From NCBI RefSeq assembly GCF_031458235.1, contig NZ_JAVDYB010000001.1, positions 5,318,001 to 5,382,000 on the forward strand: a stretch of DNA of 64,000 nucleotides, read 5' to 3'. Positions 18,951 through 25,580 of this stretch are shown here, in pieces. Each line of letters begins with the position of its first letter. Position 1 is the first letter of the stretch. Origin of the DNA: Catenuloplanes atrovinosus (GTDB taxonomy: Bacteria > Actinomycetota > Actinomycetes > Mycobacteriales > Micromonosporaceae). The notes beneath the pieces are model-generated. The model saw only the letters and a list, made by a program, of their open reading frames with translations. It was not told the DNA's origin and did not search any database. The translations under genes were made by a program, and so were the position numbers.

Positions 18951-19811
18951 TCAGCGGCCGGGCTGCCGGTCCCAGGGGAGCGGGCGGGGGACGTGACGCC
19001 ACCACCAGTGGTCCGGCGGGGCGTCGGCCGCGTCGCCGGGAAGGGCGGCGGCGAGCGCGGCGCCGCCGTCGTCGTGGGTGAGGCGGCGGAAGGCGTCGTC
19101 GATGCCGGACAGCGCGGCGGACAGCACGGCGCGGGCGTCCGGCGGCGCCTCGGCCACGGAGACCGCGAGGCGATCGCGGGTCTCCAGGTCACCCCGGTAG
19201 AAGTCGGCCGGGTACCAGCCGTCCGGTGGCCAGCCGAGCTCGAGCCGGGCGACCAGCGCCTCCCACGCGGCCAGCCGGTTGACGGCGTGCCACAGCCGTT
19301 CGTCGCCGAGCTGCTCCCCGACCCGGTCCGCGACCGGGGAGGGCATGACGTGCGTGCGGATCACGTCCGGCAGCGGCCGGACCGACGCGCCGGGAAGCTC
19401 GGCCACCGGATACTCCACCGCGCCGACTCGGACGACCGGCGGCTCGCCGCCATCCTCGCCGTCGAGCCGCGCCCGGATCCGGTTACCGGTCGGCGTGGCC
19501 ACCCAGAAGGCGCTCGGCAGATCCTCCTCGGCCGGGTAGATCACGGGAGTCCGCAGTGCGCGGGCGAGCCAGGCAGCCGCCTCACGTTCGGACGGTGCGG
19601 TGACGGACTCCGCCAGGTAGATGTCGAGTGCCTCGCGCACGTCGCCGGTCCGCGCCGCGGTCGTCACCAGGACCGGAGCGGCCCAGTCACGCTCCTCGGC
19701 GTCCTCGTCGGCGATGTCCACGGCCGCCGGCGGCAACCCGGTCAGGTCGGCCAGCGCGGCGGCGAGCCCGGCGTGATCCGGCTCCCCGACGATCAGCACG
19801 TTGTAGGTCAC
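18951..19811 (-). CDS. Two-domain putative immunity protein
   Basis: 286 residues. Residues 1-150 (VLIVGEPDHAG start, AEERDWAAPVLVTT) are duplicated in the next gene. Residues ~150-286 form a separate helical domain: WHAVNRLAAWEALVARLE, GWYPADFYRGDLETRDRL, LSGIDDAFRRLTHDDGG, and a Trp-rich end (DHWWWRHVPRPLP). That pattern resembles small proteins often found next to polymorphic-toxin genes in actinobacteria; this is from memory and not searched. The GTG start overlaps the stop of the toxin-like gene by 4 nt (GTGA), so the two are translationally coupled, as expected for toxin-immunity pairs. Function is inferred from context. Confidence 0.6.
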   Translation of the reverse strand: MTYNVLIVGEPDHAGLAAALADLTGLPPAAVDIADEDAEERDWAAPVLVTTAARTGDVREALDIYLAESVTAPSEREAAAWLARALRTPVIYPAEEDLPSAFWVATPTGNRIRARLDGEDGGEPPVVRVGAVEYPVAELPGASVRPLPDVIRTHVMPSPVADRVGEQLGDERLWHAVNRLAAWEALVARLELGWPPDGWYPADFYRGDLETRDRLAVSVAEAPPDARAVLSAALSGIDDAFRRLTHDDGGAALAAALPGDAADAPPDHWWWRHVPRPLPWDRQPGR

Positions 19812-20491
19812 GGCTTCCAGGTCCCGTCATAGATCTGCTTGGCCTTGTCTACCAGCTCGGGGTTGTTCACGAACCGCGGGGCGTGCGAGAGCTGCGGCGC
19901 CCTCGACAGGTCGCCCTCCGCCCGCACCCACTGCTGAAGGGCCGCGTATTCGTTGCGGTCCAGCTTCTCCATGCCGACGCCCTCGACGGGGAAGGCGCGG
20001 CCGGTGTCCTCGATGCGGTACGTGCGCCCGTTGATCGTGTACAGCCCGGTCTTCTCGTCCCACGTCGCCCGGCCGTCCGCGATGCCCTGGACGTCCTCCC
20101 GGCCCGCGCCCTCGTACCCACGCAGGTACACCGTGTTGTCGCCCTTGATCTCGCCGCTCTTCGCGCCGCTGATCGAGTGCCGGTCGTGCGGCGGCAGTAG
20201 CGCGTCGACGCCACCCGGCAGTCCGCGCACCCCGTCCGCCACCGGCCACGGTGGCCCGCTCGACGCGTCCGGTGTGGTGCCGCGACCGGCGTCCGGTGTG
20301 GTGCCGCCATCCGCGGCCGGCGTTCCGGACCGCCCGGGGCGGCCGGCGACCGCCTCCGCGTGCGTCTCGGCCTGGGCGGCGTCGACGGATCTGCTGCCGC
20401 CGCCCCGGCCGCCGCGTGTGGGGCCGTCGCCGCCGTCCGGTGGGTCGTTCGGCCCACGTGGGGTGCCGCCACCGCCGGGATTCCTCGCCAC
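19808..20491 (-). CDS. Putative polymorphic-toxin C-terminal protein
   Basis: 227 residues. The first ~95 are Gly/Pro/Asp-rich and contain a short direct repeat (GTTPDA twice). The rest is a compact domain with RHSISGAKSG, NTVYLRGYEG, INGRTYRIEDTGRAFPVEG and MEKLDRNEYAALQQWVRAEGD. A related NGRTY...GR.FPV.G pattern sits at the C termini of some actinobacterial secreted toxins, as I recall. No WXG100, LXG, RHS or signal sequence is present, so it would be an orphan toxin module or need a separate carrier. The GTG at 20491 follows GGAGG by 4 nt. Two immunity-like genes are coupled downstream. No catalytic residues are recognised. Confidence 0.5.
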   Translation of the reverse strand: MARNPGGGGTPRGPNDPPDGGDGPTRGGRGGGSRSVDAAQAETHAEAVAGRPGRSGTPAADGGTTPDAGRGTTPDASSGPPWPVADGVRGLPGGVDALLPPHDRHSISGAKSGEIKGDNTVYLRGYEGAGREDVQGIADGRATWDEKTGLYTINGRTYRIEDTGRAFPVEGVGMEKLDRNEYAALQQWVRAEGDLSRAPQLSHAPRFVNNPELVDKAKQIYDGTWKP

Positions 20492-20570
20492 AGTGCCTCC
20501 GCCGTCCCGGGAACGGCGTCGACTGTACCGGCCATGATCCAGGGCGCCGGGATGCGGCCGGACACGGACC

Positions 20571-20623
20571 ATGATCGAGTGTCCCGCGAGTCGTCAGGCC
20601 GACTCGCGGGACACCTCGATCAT
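20571..20623 (-). terminator. Long hairpin terminator of the RIO kinase-DUF2630 unit
   Basis: The stem pairs ATGATCGAG-TGTCCCGCGAGTC with GACTCGCGGGACACCTCGATCAT: 22 bp with one bulged base and an 8-nt loop. It lies 15 bp beyond the DUF2630 stop and before the toxin-like gene, separating the two transcription units. Confidence 0.85.
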
Positions 20624-20637
20624 GCGATTGACCGCGT

Positions 20638-20883
20638 TTACTGCAGGTAGTTCTCGACCTCCTGCTTCGAGTGGGCCTCCTGCGCGTCCGGGTCCTGCCC
20701 GAACTCGCGGGCGGCCCGGCGGCGGCGCAGCAGGTCCCAGCACTGGTCGAGGGACTCCTCGACGGCGCGGAGGCGGTCGTGCTCCTCACCGGCGGTGATC
20801 TCACCGGCGGCGAGCTGCTCGCGGAGCTTGTGCTCCTCGTCGACCAGGCTGTTGATCTGACTCAGGATCGTGGTGTCTTCCAT
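20638..20883 (-). CDS. DUF2630 family protein
   Basis: 81-residue, highly charged, almost all-helical protein (ILSQINSLVDEEHKLREQL, LRAVEESLDQCWDLLRRRRA) typical of DUF2630, an actinobacterial family of unknown function. It begins 9 bp after the RIO kinase gene and ends at a strong hairpin, so the two are co-transcribed. Confidence 0.85.
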   Translation of the reverse strand: MEDTTILSQINSLVDEEHKLREQLAAGEITAGEEHDRLRAVEESLDQCWDLLRRRRAAREFGQDPDAQEAHSKQEVENYLQ

Positions 20884-20892
20884 GTGTCGTTT

Positions 20893-21798
20893 CTACCGCA
20901 GGTTCGCCTCGGCGAGCAGCGTGGTGATCAACGGCTCCGGATCGGCGAGTTCCGCGGGCAGGCCGCGGGACGCGAACCAGGCCGCGACCACCCGCACGTC
21001 GCGGGCCAGGAAGTCGCGGCCCTGCGGGTTGGCGATCACGTCCACGATCTGCGGCAGGTCGATCAGGACCAGCCGGCCGTCGTGCACCAGGATGTTGTAG
21101 GGCGACAGGTCGCCGTGCGCGAGCCCGCACCGGGCCAGCACGGTCAGCGCCTCGACCGCTTGCCGCCACAGGTCCAGCAGCGCGTCCGGGTCGGGGCGGG
21201 CCTGGGCCAGGCGCGGTGCGGCCCGGCCGTCGTCGTCGCCGAGGAACTCCAGCATCAGTTCGGTGCCGAGCAACTGCACCGGGTACGGCACGTGGATGCC
21301 GCCCATGGTCCGGCCGATGTGCCAGAGCCGGGACAGCGCGGCGAACTCCGCGGCCGCCCACTGACCGGCGATCACCTGGCGGCCGAAGCTGGTGCGGTTC
21401 TCCATCGCGCGCATCTCGCGGGAGCGGCGCACCCGGCGTCCCTCCAGGTAGCCGGCGTCGCGGTGGAACAGGCGGTGGTCGGCGTCCCGGTAGCGCTTGA
21501 CGGCGAGCAGCACGGACCGGTCCGTGCCGGGGACGCCGCGGCGTACCAGATGGACGTCGGCTTCTTTTCCGGTCTTGAGGATGCCGAGCTCGTCGTCGAC
21601 GGCGGCGTGCTCGGTGACCACCCACTCGGGGATCGGATCGGGGCCGTGCTCGGCCGCCTCCCAGGTGGACCAGCGGTCGCCCTCGTCGGGCTGGTCGGGC
21701 TCGGCGACCGCCTGCCGGCGGGCGCCGCGGAACTTCAGATCGTGGGGCTCGTCGTCGTCGAACCGGCGACGGCCGCGCGGACGGGAACTATCGAACAC
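20893..21798 (-). CDS. RIO-type serine/threonine protein kinase
   Basis: 301-residue cytosolic atypical kinase. RIO hallmarks are present: the GILKTGKEADVHLV ATP-binding loop replacing a Gly-rich P-loop, VKRYRD with the Lys, HGDLSPYNILV as catalytic loop (Asp, Asn), and LIDLPQ as the metal-binding segment. Archaeal and eukaryotic RIO kinases act in small-subunit ribosome maturation; the bacterial role is unknown. The first ~60 residues are charged and variable. The GTG start at 21798 has GAGGAGA 7-8 nt upstream. A short open frame with a stronger SD overlaps this start in another frame, which could affect translation. Confidence 0.88.
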   Translation of the reverse strand: MFDSSRPRGRRRFDDDEPHDLKFRGARRQAVAEPDQPDEGDRWSTWEAAEHGPDPIPEWVVTEHAAVDDELGILKTGKEADVHLVRRGVPGTDRSVLLAVKRYRDADHRLFHRDAGYLEGRRVRRSREMRAMENRTSFGRQVIAGQWAAAEFAALSRLWHIGRTMGGIHVPYPVQLLGTELMLEFLGDDDGRAAPRLAQARPDPDALLDLWRQAVEALTVLARCGLAHGDLSPYNILVHDGRLVLIDLPQIVDVIANPQGRDFLARDVRVVAAWFASRGLPAELADPEPLITTLLAEANLR

Positions 21799-21863
21799 TT
21801 CAGCGTCTCCTCGGACGAGAAAAGGAAGGAAGGCATGGCGAAGCTCGTGACCATGACAGCCAT
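21735..21863 (-). CDS. Possible 42-codon leader ORF overlapping the RIO kinase start
   Basis: ATG at 21863 follows AAGGAGGAGG by 8 nt, the strongest ribosome-binding site in this part of the window. The frame runs 42 codons (starting MAVMVTSFAMPSFLFSSEE) and stops inside the RIO kinase gene in a different frame. It could be a leader peptide coupling translation to the kinase. Its codon pattern after the overlap is imposed by the kinase frame, so conservation of only the first ~20 codons would be informative. Confidence 0.35.
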   Translation of the reverse strand: MAVMVTSFAMPSFLFSSEETLKCSIVPVRAAVAGSTTTSPTI

Positions 21864-21954
21864 TACTCGCACCTCCTCCTTGTCTCGCCGAGCGCGGAAG
21901 CGCCGGTCTGTCGCGCGACCACTATCGCGAACCCGGCCGGGCCGCGCAAGCGAT

Positions 21955-22617
21955 TTACGGATGCACCACCCGGCCGCCCGCGAGCACCGCGGACAGGCCC
22001 TGGATCAGCGACCCGGCGGACGTGGTCGGCTCGAACCGCGACTCCATCCACTGCCGCCCCCGGTGCAGCCACACGCTGGGCAGGCCCATCGCGGCGGCGG
22101 CGCCGATGTCCGCCTCCGGGCTGTCGCCGACGATCCAGGCGCCGCGCAGGTGCATGCGCACGCGCTCGGCCGCCAGCGTGAAGATCCGGGGGTTCGGCTT
22201 ACTGACGCCGGCGGCCTCGGAGATCACCCAGTCCGCGACGTAGTGGTCCAGGCCGGTGCGGCGGATGATGCTCTCCTGCCGGTACGCCGGGCCGTTGCTC
22301 ACCACCACCGGCATCCAGCCGGCGTCGTCCGCGATCCGCAGGGCGCACGCCACCAGCGGGTCCAGCCGGGTGTGCTCGACCAGCCCAAGGTCGAGCTCGT
22401 CCACCAGGTCCACGGCGGAGGCGCGCAGCCGGTACCGCGCCTGGATCGAGTCGGCCAGGTCCCACCGCGAGGTCAGGCCGTCCGCGTCGATCGAGACCAG
22501 CCACTCCAGATCCTCCGGCGGCGCGCCTATCTCGGCGAGGAATTTCGCACCCCAGGCACGGAACGCCGCCTCTCGGTCGAGGAGGGTGTTGTCGAGCGCC
22601 AGCAACATGAGGGGCAC
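21955..22617 (-). CDS. HAD-superfamily hydrolase-like protein lacking the nucleophilic Asp
   Basis: 220 residues with HAD architecture: motif I near the start, a helical cap, motif II VVVSNGP, motif III Lys in GVSKPNPRIF, and motif IV IVGDSPEADI. HAD motif I is normally DxDxT; here it reads ALDNT, so Ala7 replaces the Asp nucleophile while the second Asp (Asp9) is kept. Without that Asp the usual phospho-aspartate chemistry should fail, so it may be a binding or regulatory protein. The GTG at 22617 is used; ATG at 22608 is an alternative that does not change motif I. It lies upstream of the RIO kinase gene, ~90 bp from its leader ORF. Confidence 0.8.
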   Translation of the reverse strand: MPLMLLALDNTLLDREAAFRAWGAKFLAEIGAPPEDLEWLVSIDADGLTSRWDLADSIQARYRLRASAVDLVDELDLGLVEHTRLDPLVACALRIADDAGWMPVVVSNGPAYRQESIIRRTGLDHYVADWVISEAAGVSKPNPRIFTLAAERVRMHLRGAWIVGDSPEADIGAAAAMGLPSVWLHRGRQWMESRFEPTTSAGSLIQGLSAVLAGGRVVHP

Positions 22618-22692
22618 TCGCGCACACTAGTTGAGCAGCCTGGGAGCCGACCAGTCCCACCATGTAAACAAGACGTATAAAGCAAGTCCGGG

Positions 22693-23121
22693 CTAGCGAC
22701 GACGGGTGAACGTCCGGCCCGCGACCTGCACGATCAATACCTCGGCGGTACGCCGGACGGCCGGAAACCGGCGTGGCCGGGGCTCGCTCCCGCCGTCGTA
22801 GACCCAGGCCGCCTCGCGCCGGGCCAGCTCCTCCTCGGCCGCCGGGCCCCGCGTGCCGCACGCGCGGGCGAAGTCCCAGCCGTCGCGCAGCCCGCCCGCG
22901 GTCGGCCGCCGCGCCGCCCAGGCCGCGAACGCGCCGGTCCAGCCGGTCCCGTAGCCGGCGGCCAGCATCGGCCAGTGCCGGGCCGCCACCCCGGCCCGCT
23001 TGCGCAGCAGCGCCTGCCGGGCCACGCCGACCAGCCGCGCGTCGAACCCGTCCGGGATCGGCGCGCCGCCGGTCAGCGCCGCCACCAGCGCCTCCTGCCG
23101 CGCCGCCAGGTCCCCGCTCAC
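22693..23121 (-). CDS. Small SCO6045-like partner of the DUF692 oxidase
   Basis: 142 residues, Ala/Arg-rich and helical, with ARQEALVAALTGGAPIPDGF at the start and AGYGTGWTGAFAAWAARRP in the middle. The beginning resembles the DNA-binding-like/partner domain (DUF2063-type) that accompanies DUF692 proteins; the closest family I recall is the SCO6045-like C-terminal domain of Streptomyces. The GTG start overlaps the stop of the DUF692 gene by 4 nt (GTGA), so the two are translationally coupled. It probably presents substrate to, or stabilises, the oxidase (inference from other MNIO systems). No catalytic residues or membrane segments are seen. Confidence 0.6.
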   Translation of the reverse strand: MSGDLAARQEALVAALTGGAPIPDGFDARLVGVARQALLRKRAGVAARHWPMLAAGYGTGWTGAFAAWAARRPTAGGLRDGWDFARACGTRGPAAEEELARREAAWVYDGGSEPRPRRFPAVRRTAEVLIVQVAGRTFTRRR

Positions 23122-23945
23122 CTGGTCGGGTCCGGGTAGCCGGCCGCGGCCGCGATGGCGGACAGCTCCGCGGTGAGCTCCGCCGCCGGCGGGTAGTGGC
23201 CGTCGCGCTCCAGCATCAGCGCCGGTGGCCGGCAGCGCGCGGTCAGCTCGCCGATCAGGTCGAGCACCGGCTGCGGCGTCGCGGCCGTGTGCGTGTCGTG
23301 GTAGATCCCGTCCAGGTCGTCGCCGCCGGCCACGTGGCAGTACGCGATCCGCTCCAGCGGCAGCCGGTCCAGCAGGTCCACCGGGTCGGTGCCGCGGTTG
23401 CGCGCGTTCGCGTACACGTTCGCGACGTCCAGCAGCAGCAGCGCGCCGGACCGCTCGACGATCTCGGTGATGAACTCCGCCTCGGACAGCTCCTCGTCCG
23501 GCCAGTCGAAGATCGCCGCGATCGGCTCCAGCGCGATCGGCACCGACACGGCCGCGCGCACCCGCCTGACGTTGGCCACCACCGCGTCGACCGCCTCCCG
23601 GGTGCGCGGCAGCGGCAGCAGGTGGCCCGCCTCCACGCCCCCGGCCCGGACGAACGCGATGTGCTCGCTGACCAGCGGCGCGTCCAGCGCCTCGGCCGCG
23701 GCCGCGAACTGCGCGACCCGGTCCGGCTCGACCGGGGTGGCGCCGCCCAGCGACAGCCGGACGCCGTGCGGCACCACGGTCACCCCGCGCTCCCGCAGCT
23801 CGGCCAGGCCGGGCGGGAGCGGGCCGGTGACCGGCACGGTCTCCGCGATCACCTCGGTGAACCGGAGGCCGGGCAGCCCGCCGACGTACCCGGCGATCTC
23901 CGGGCGCCAGCCGATGCCGACACCGTGGAAGGCCGGGACGGTCAT
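23118..23945 (-). CDS. DUF692 / multinuclear non-heme iron oxidase (MNIO, MbnB/TglH-like)
   Basis: 275-residue TIM-barrel protein. Family motifs: a GVGIGWRPEI start, VVPHGVRLSLGG, LVSEHIAFV, ALEPIA, LLLDVANVYANARNRG, YCHVAGGDD and YHDTHTA. These carry the His, Glu, Asp and Asn residues that bind two or three irons in MbnB and TglH. Characterised MNIOs oxidise cysteine side chains in ribosomally made peptides, giving oxazolone/thioamide, beta-carbon excision or thiooxazole. No short precursor peptide is seen here. The ATG at 23945 overlaps by 4 nt the stop of a membrane protein whose last residues are a Gly tail with two Cys, which is the obvious candidate substrate. Confidence 0.88.
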   Translation of the reverse strand: MTVPAFHGVGIGWRPEIAGYVGGLPGLRFTEVIAETVPVTGPLPPGLAELRERGVTVVPHGVRLSLGGATPVEPDRVAQFAAAAEALDAPLVSEHIAFVRAGGVEAGHLLPLPRTREAVDAVVANVRRVRAAVSVPIALEPIAAIFDWPDEELSEAEFITEIVERSGALLLLDVANVYANARNRGTDPVDLLDRLPLERIAYCHVAGGDDLDGIYHDTHTAATPQPVLDLIGELTARCRPPALMLERDGHYPPAAELTAELSAIAAAAGYPDPTR

Positions 23946-24889
23946 CCGCCGCAGCCTCCGCCACCGCCGCAGCCGCCACCACCGCCGCCGTCGGAGCCAC
24001 CGCCGCCGCCGTCCGAGCCGCCCCAGGACGAGCCGGCATCGCCGGACCACCCGCCGCCGGACGCGGCCGACGCGGTCTGCCGCTGGATCTCCGCCTCGGC
24101 CGCGAACGCGGCGTCGTACGTGTAGAGCGACGCGGTGCCCCAGAGCGCCACGCCCATCGCCAGGCCGGTCGCGCCGTAGGTGCCCCAGGCCGGCGACTGT
24201 GCCGGCGACAGGTACTGGTAGCGCGTCCGCAGCCCCTCCAGCACCCGCCGGCCGGCCCGGGTCATCCACGGCGTACGGCCGCGCAGGACCAGCGTGGTGA
24301 TGCCGAGCGCGATCACGATCAGCACCAGGTACCCGACCGGCGCGCCGTTGACCAGGCCGGACACGATGCGCACCGCGCCCAGTGCGACCAGCGCGGCGAG
24401 CAGCCACGTGCTGCCGCGGTAGGCGCGGCGGTCCTCCTCGGTGAGCGCGAGCCCGAGCCGTTCCAGCTCGGACCGCAGCCGGTCCAGCTCGTTGGTCACG
24501 CCCGGCTCGGTCTTCACCGCGCGCACCGACCGGGTGCTCCGCAGGCCGTGGTAGACGGCGGCGTCCAGGGCCGGCGCGCCCGGCGGGAGCGGCGCGGACG
24601 GCGTCGTGATCCGGCCCGGGCTGATGTCGATCACACCGGCCGCGCGCAGCGCCGCGACCGAGGAGTAGACGGCGAGTTCGGGCCCGCCGGTGAGGTAGGC
24701 GGCCTGCTGCGAGGTGAGCCGGTCCGCGCCGGGGAGCTGCCGGCCGGCGGCCAGCCCGCTGCGGCGGACCAGGACGATGACGAGTGCGACGACGGCCGCA
24801 CCGAGGTACAGCGCGAGGAAGGTCGGGCCCGGGATTCCCCAGGTGGCGCCCGATGCCGATTGCGCGATCATGTCGTCATTGTGCGCCAC
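23942..24889 (-). CDS. TIGR04222-like membrane protein with Gly/Cys-rich C-terminal tail
   Basis: 315 residues from the GTG at 24889 (ATG at 24871 is also possible; no clear SD). Transmembrane helices are predicted near residues 23-41, 165-185, 190-210 and possibly 240-262. The segment between the first and second (RLTSQQAAYLTGGPELAVYS, then AAVYHGLRS) fits the actinobacterial TIGR04222 family. After the last helix comes a low-complexity tail of about 40 residues, Ser/Gly/Trp then nearly pure Gly, ending CGGGGGCGG with Cys307 and Cys313. This gene heads a coupled unit with the DUF692 oxidase and its partner. A membrane-tethered, Cys-modified tail is the working idea; function is otherwise unknown. 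Confidence 0.8.
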   Translation of the reverse strand: MAHNDDMIAQSASGATWGIPGPTFLALYLGAAVVALVIVLVRRSGLAAGRQLPGADRLTSQQAAYLTGGPELAVYSSVAALRAAGVIDISPGRITTPSAPLPPGAPALDAAVYHGLRSTRSVRAVKTEPGVTNELDRLRSELERLGLALTEEDRRAYRGSTWLLAALVALGAVRIVSGLVNGAPVGYLVLIVIALGITTLVLRGRTPWMTRAGRRVLEGLRTRYQYLSPAQSPAWGTYGATGLAMGVALWGTASLYTYDAAFAAEAEIQRQTASAASGGGWSGDAGSSWGGSDGGGGGSDGGGGGGCGGGGGCGG

Positions 24890-24925
24890 CGCCGCCAGCG
24901 CGGGACTCCCCGGAACGGGCCATGA

Positions 24926-25498
24926 TCAGGGACGGCGGACCGCTTCCTCCACCACGTCCAGCACCCGGCTCAGCGAACCGGCCGGGCGGCCCATCGCCAG
25001 GTGCAGCACCAGCCCGTCGTAGGCCAGCTCCAGGAACTCGGCCAGCACGTCCAGCGGCACGTCGTCGCGCAGCTTCCCGGCGTCGCGCAGCCGGCCGAGC
25101 CGGGTGCGGGTGGCCTCCTCGATCGCGGCCTGCCGCTGCGCCCACCGGGACGCGAAGTCCGGGTCCGTGCGCAGCCGCCGCGAGACCTCCAGCTGGCTGC
25201 CCAGCCAGCCCGCCGTGTCCGGCGACCCGGCGCGCGCCAGCAGGTCGCGCATCACCTGGACCAGGCCGTTCTCCGCGACCGTGCTGACCATGGCGGCGGC
25301 GTCGTCCTCCGCGACCGCGAGGAACAGCGAGTCCTTGTCCCGGAAGTGGTGGAAGATCGCGCCGCGGGACAGGCCGGTGGCCTCCTCCAGGCGACGCACG
25401 GTGGCGCCCTCGTACCCGTGCCGGGCGAAGCAGGCTCGCGCGGCCGAGAGTATCTCCTGGCGGCGCGCGTCGAGCTGGTCCTGGCTTACCCTTGGCAC
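24926..25498 (-). CDS. acnR: TetR-family regulator of aconitase (AcnR)
   Basis: 190 residues. The N-terminal helix-turn-helix (HGYEGATVRRLEEATGLSRG then AIFHHFRDKDSLFLA) and the C-terminal domain (ENGLVQVMRDLL, SRRLRTDPDFASRW) closely match Corynebacterium glutamicum AcnR, a 188-residue repressor of acn that senses citrate and Mg2+. In mycobacteria acnR lies right after acn; here it is ~6.7 kb away. The GTG at 25498 gives family length; the frame stays open to 25582 but this would overlap the palindrome. No SD precedes the GTG, so the transcript could be leaderless. The palindrome CCGTACGTACGG lies 39 bp upstream, between this gene and the divergent SDR gene. Confidence 0.88.
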   Translation of the reverse strand: MPRVSQDQLDARRQEILSAARACFARHGYEGATVRRLEEATGLSRGAIFHHFRDKDSLFLAVAEDDAAAMVSTVAENGLVQVMRDLLARAGSPDTAGWLGSQLEVSRRLRTDPDFASRWAQRQAAIEEATRTRLGRLRDAGKLRDDVPLDVLAEFLELAYDGLVLHLAMGRPAGSLSRVLDVVEEAVRRP

Positions 25499-25536
25499 GC
25501 GAACGATCGTGTCACGCTGCGCAGTAATTCTGCAAT

Positions 25537-25548
25537 CCGTACGTACGG
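25537..25548. promoter_or_regulatory. Palindrome in the acnR/SDR divergent promoter region
   Basis: Perfect 12-bp palindrome CCGTACGTACGG in the 82-bp gap between acnR and the SDR gene. The half-site ACGTACG also occurs twice in front of acnA. TetR proteins bind such palindromes and usually regulate themselves, so this is a candidate AcnR operator. Confidence 0.45.
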
Positions 25549-25580
25549 CTTGTAACTCGCGCGTGCGTAGGATGTCACGC

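Noticed and set aside
21836-22000. + strand mini-gene starting at the ATG after AGGAAGGAAGGC
   Set aside because: The frame runs into the antisense of the HAD-like gene with shadow-like composition, and the SD-like run is itself coding sequence of the minus-strand leader frame.
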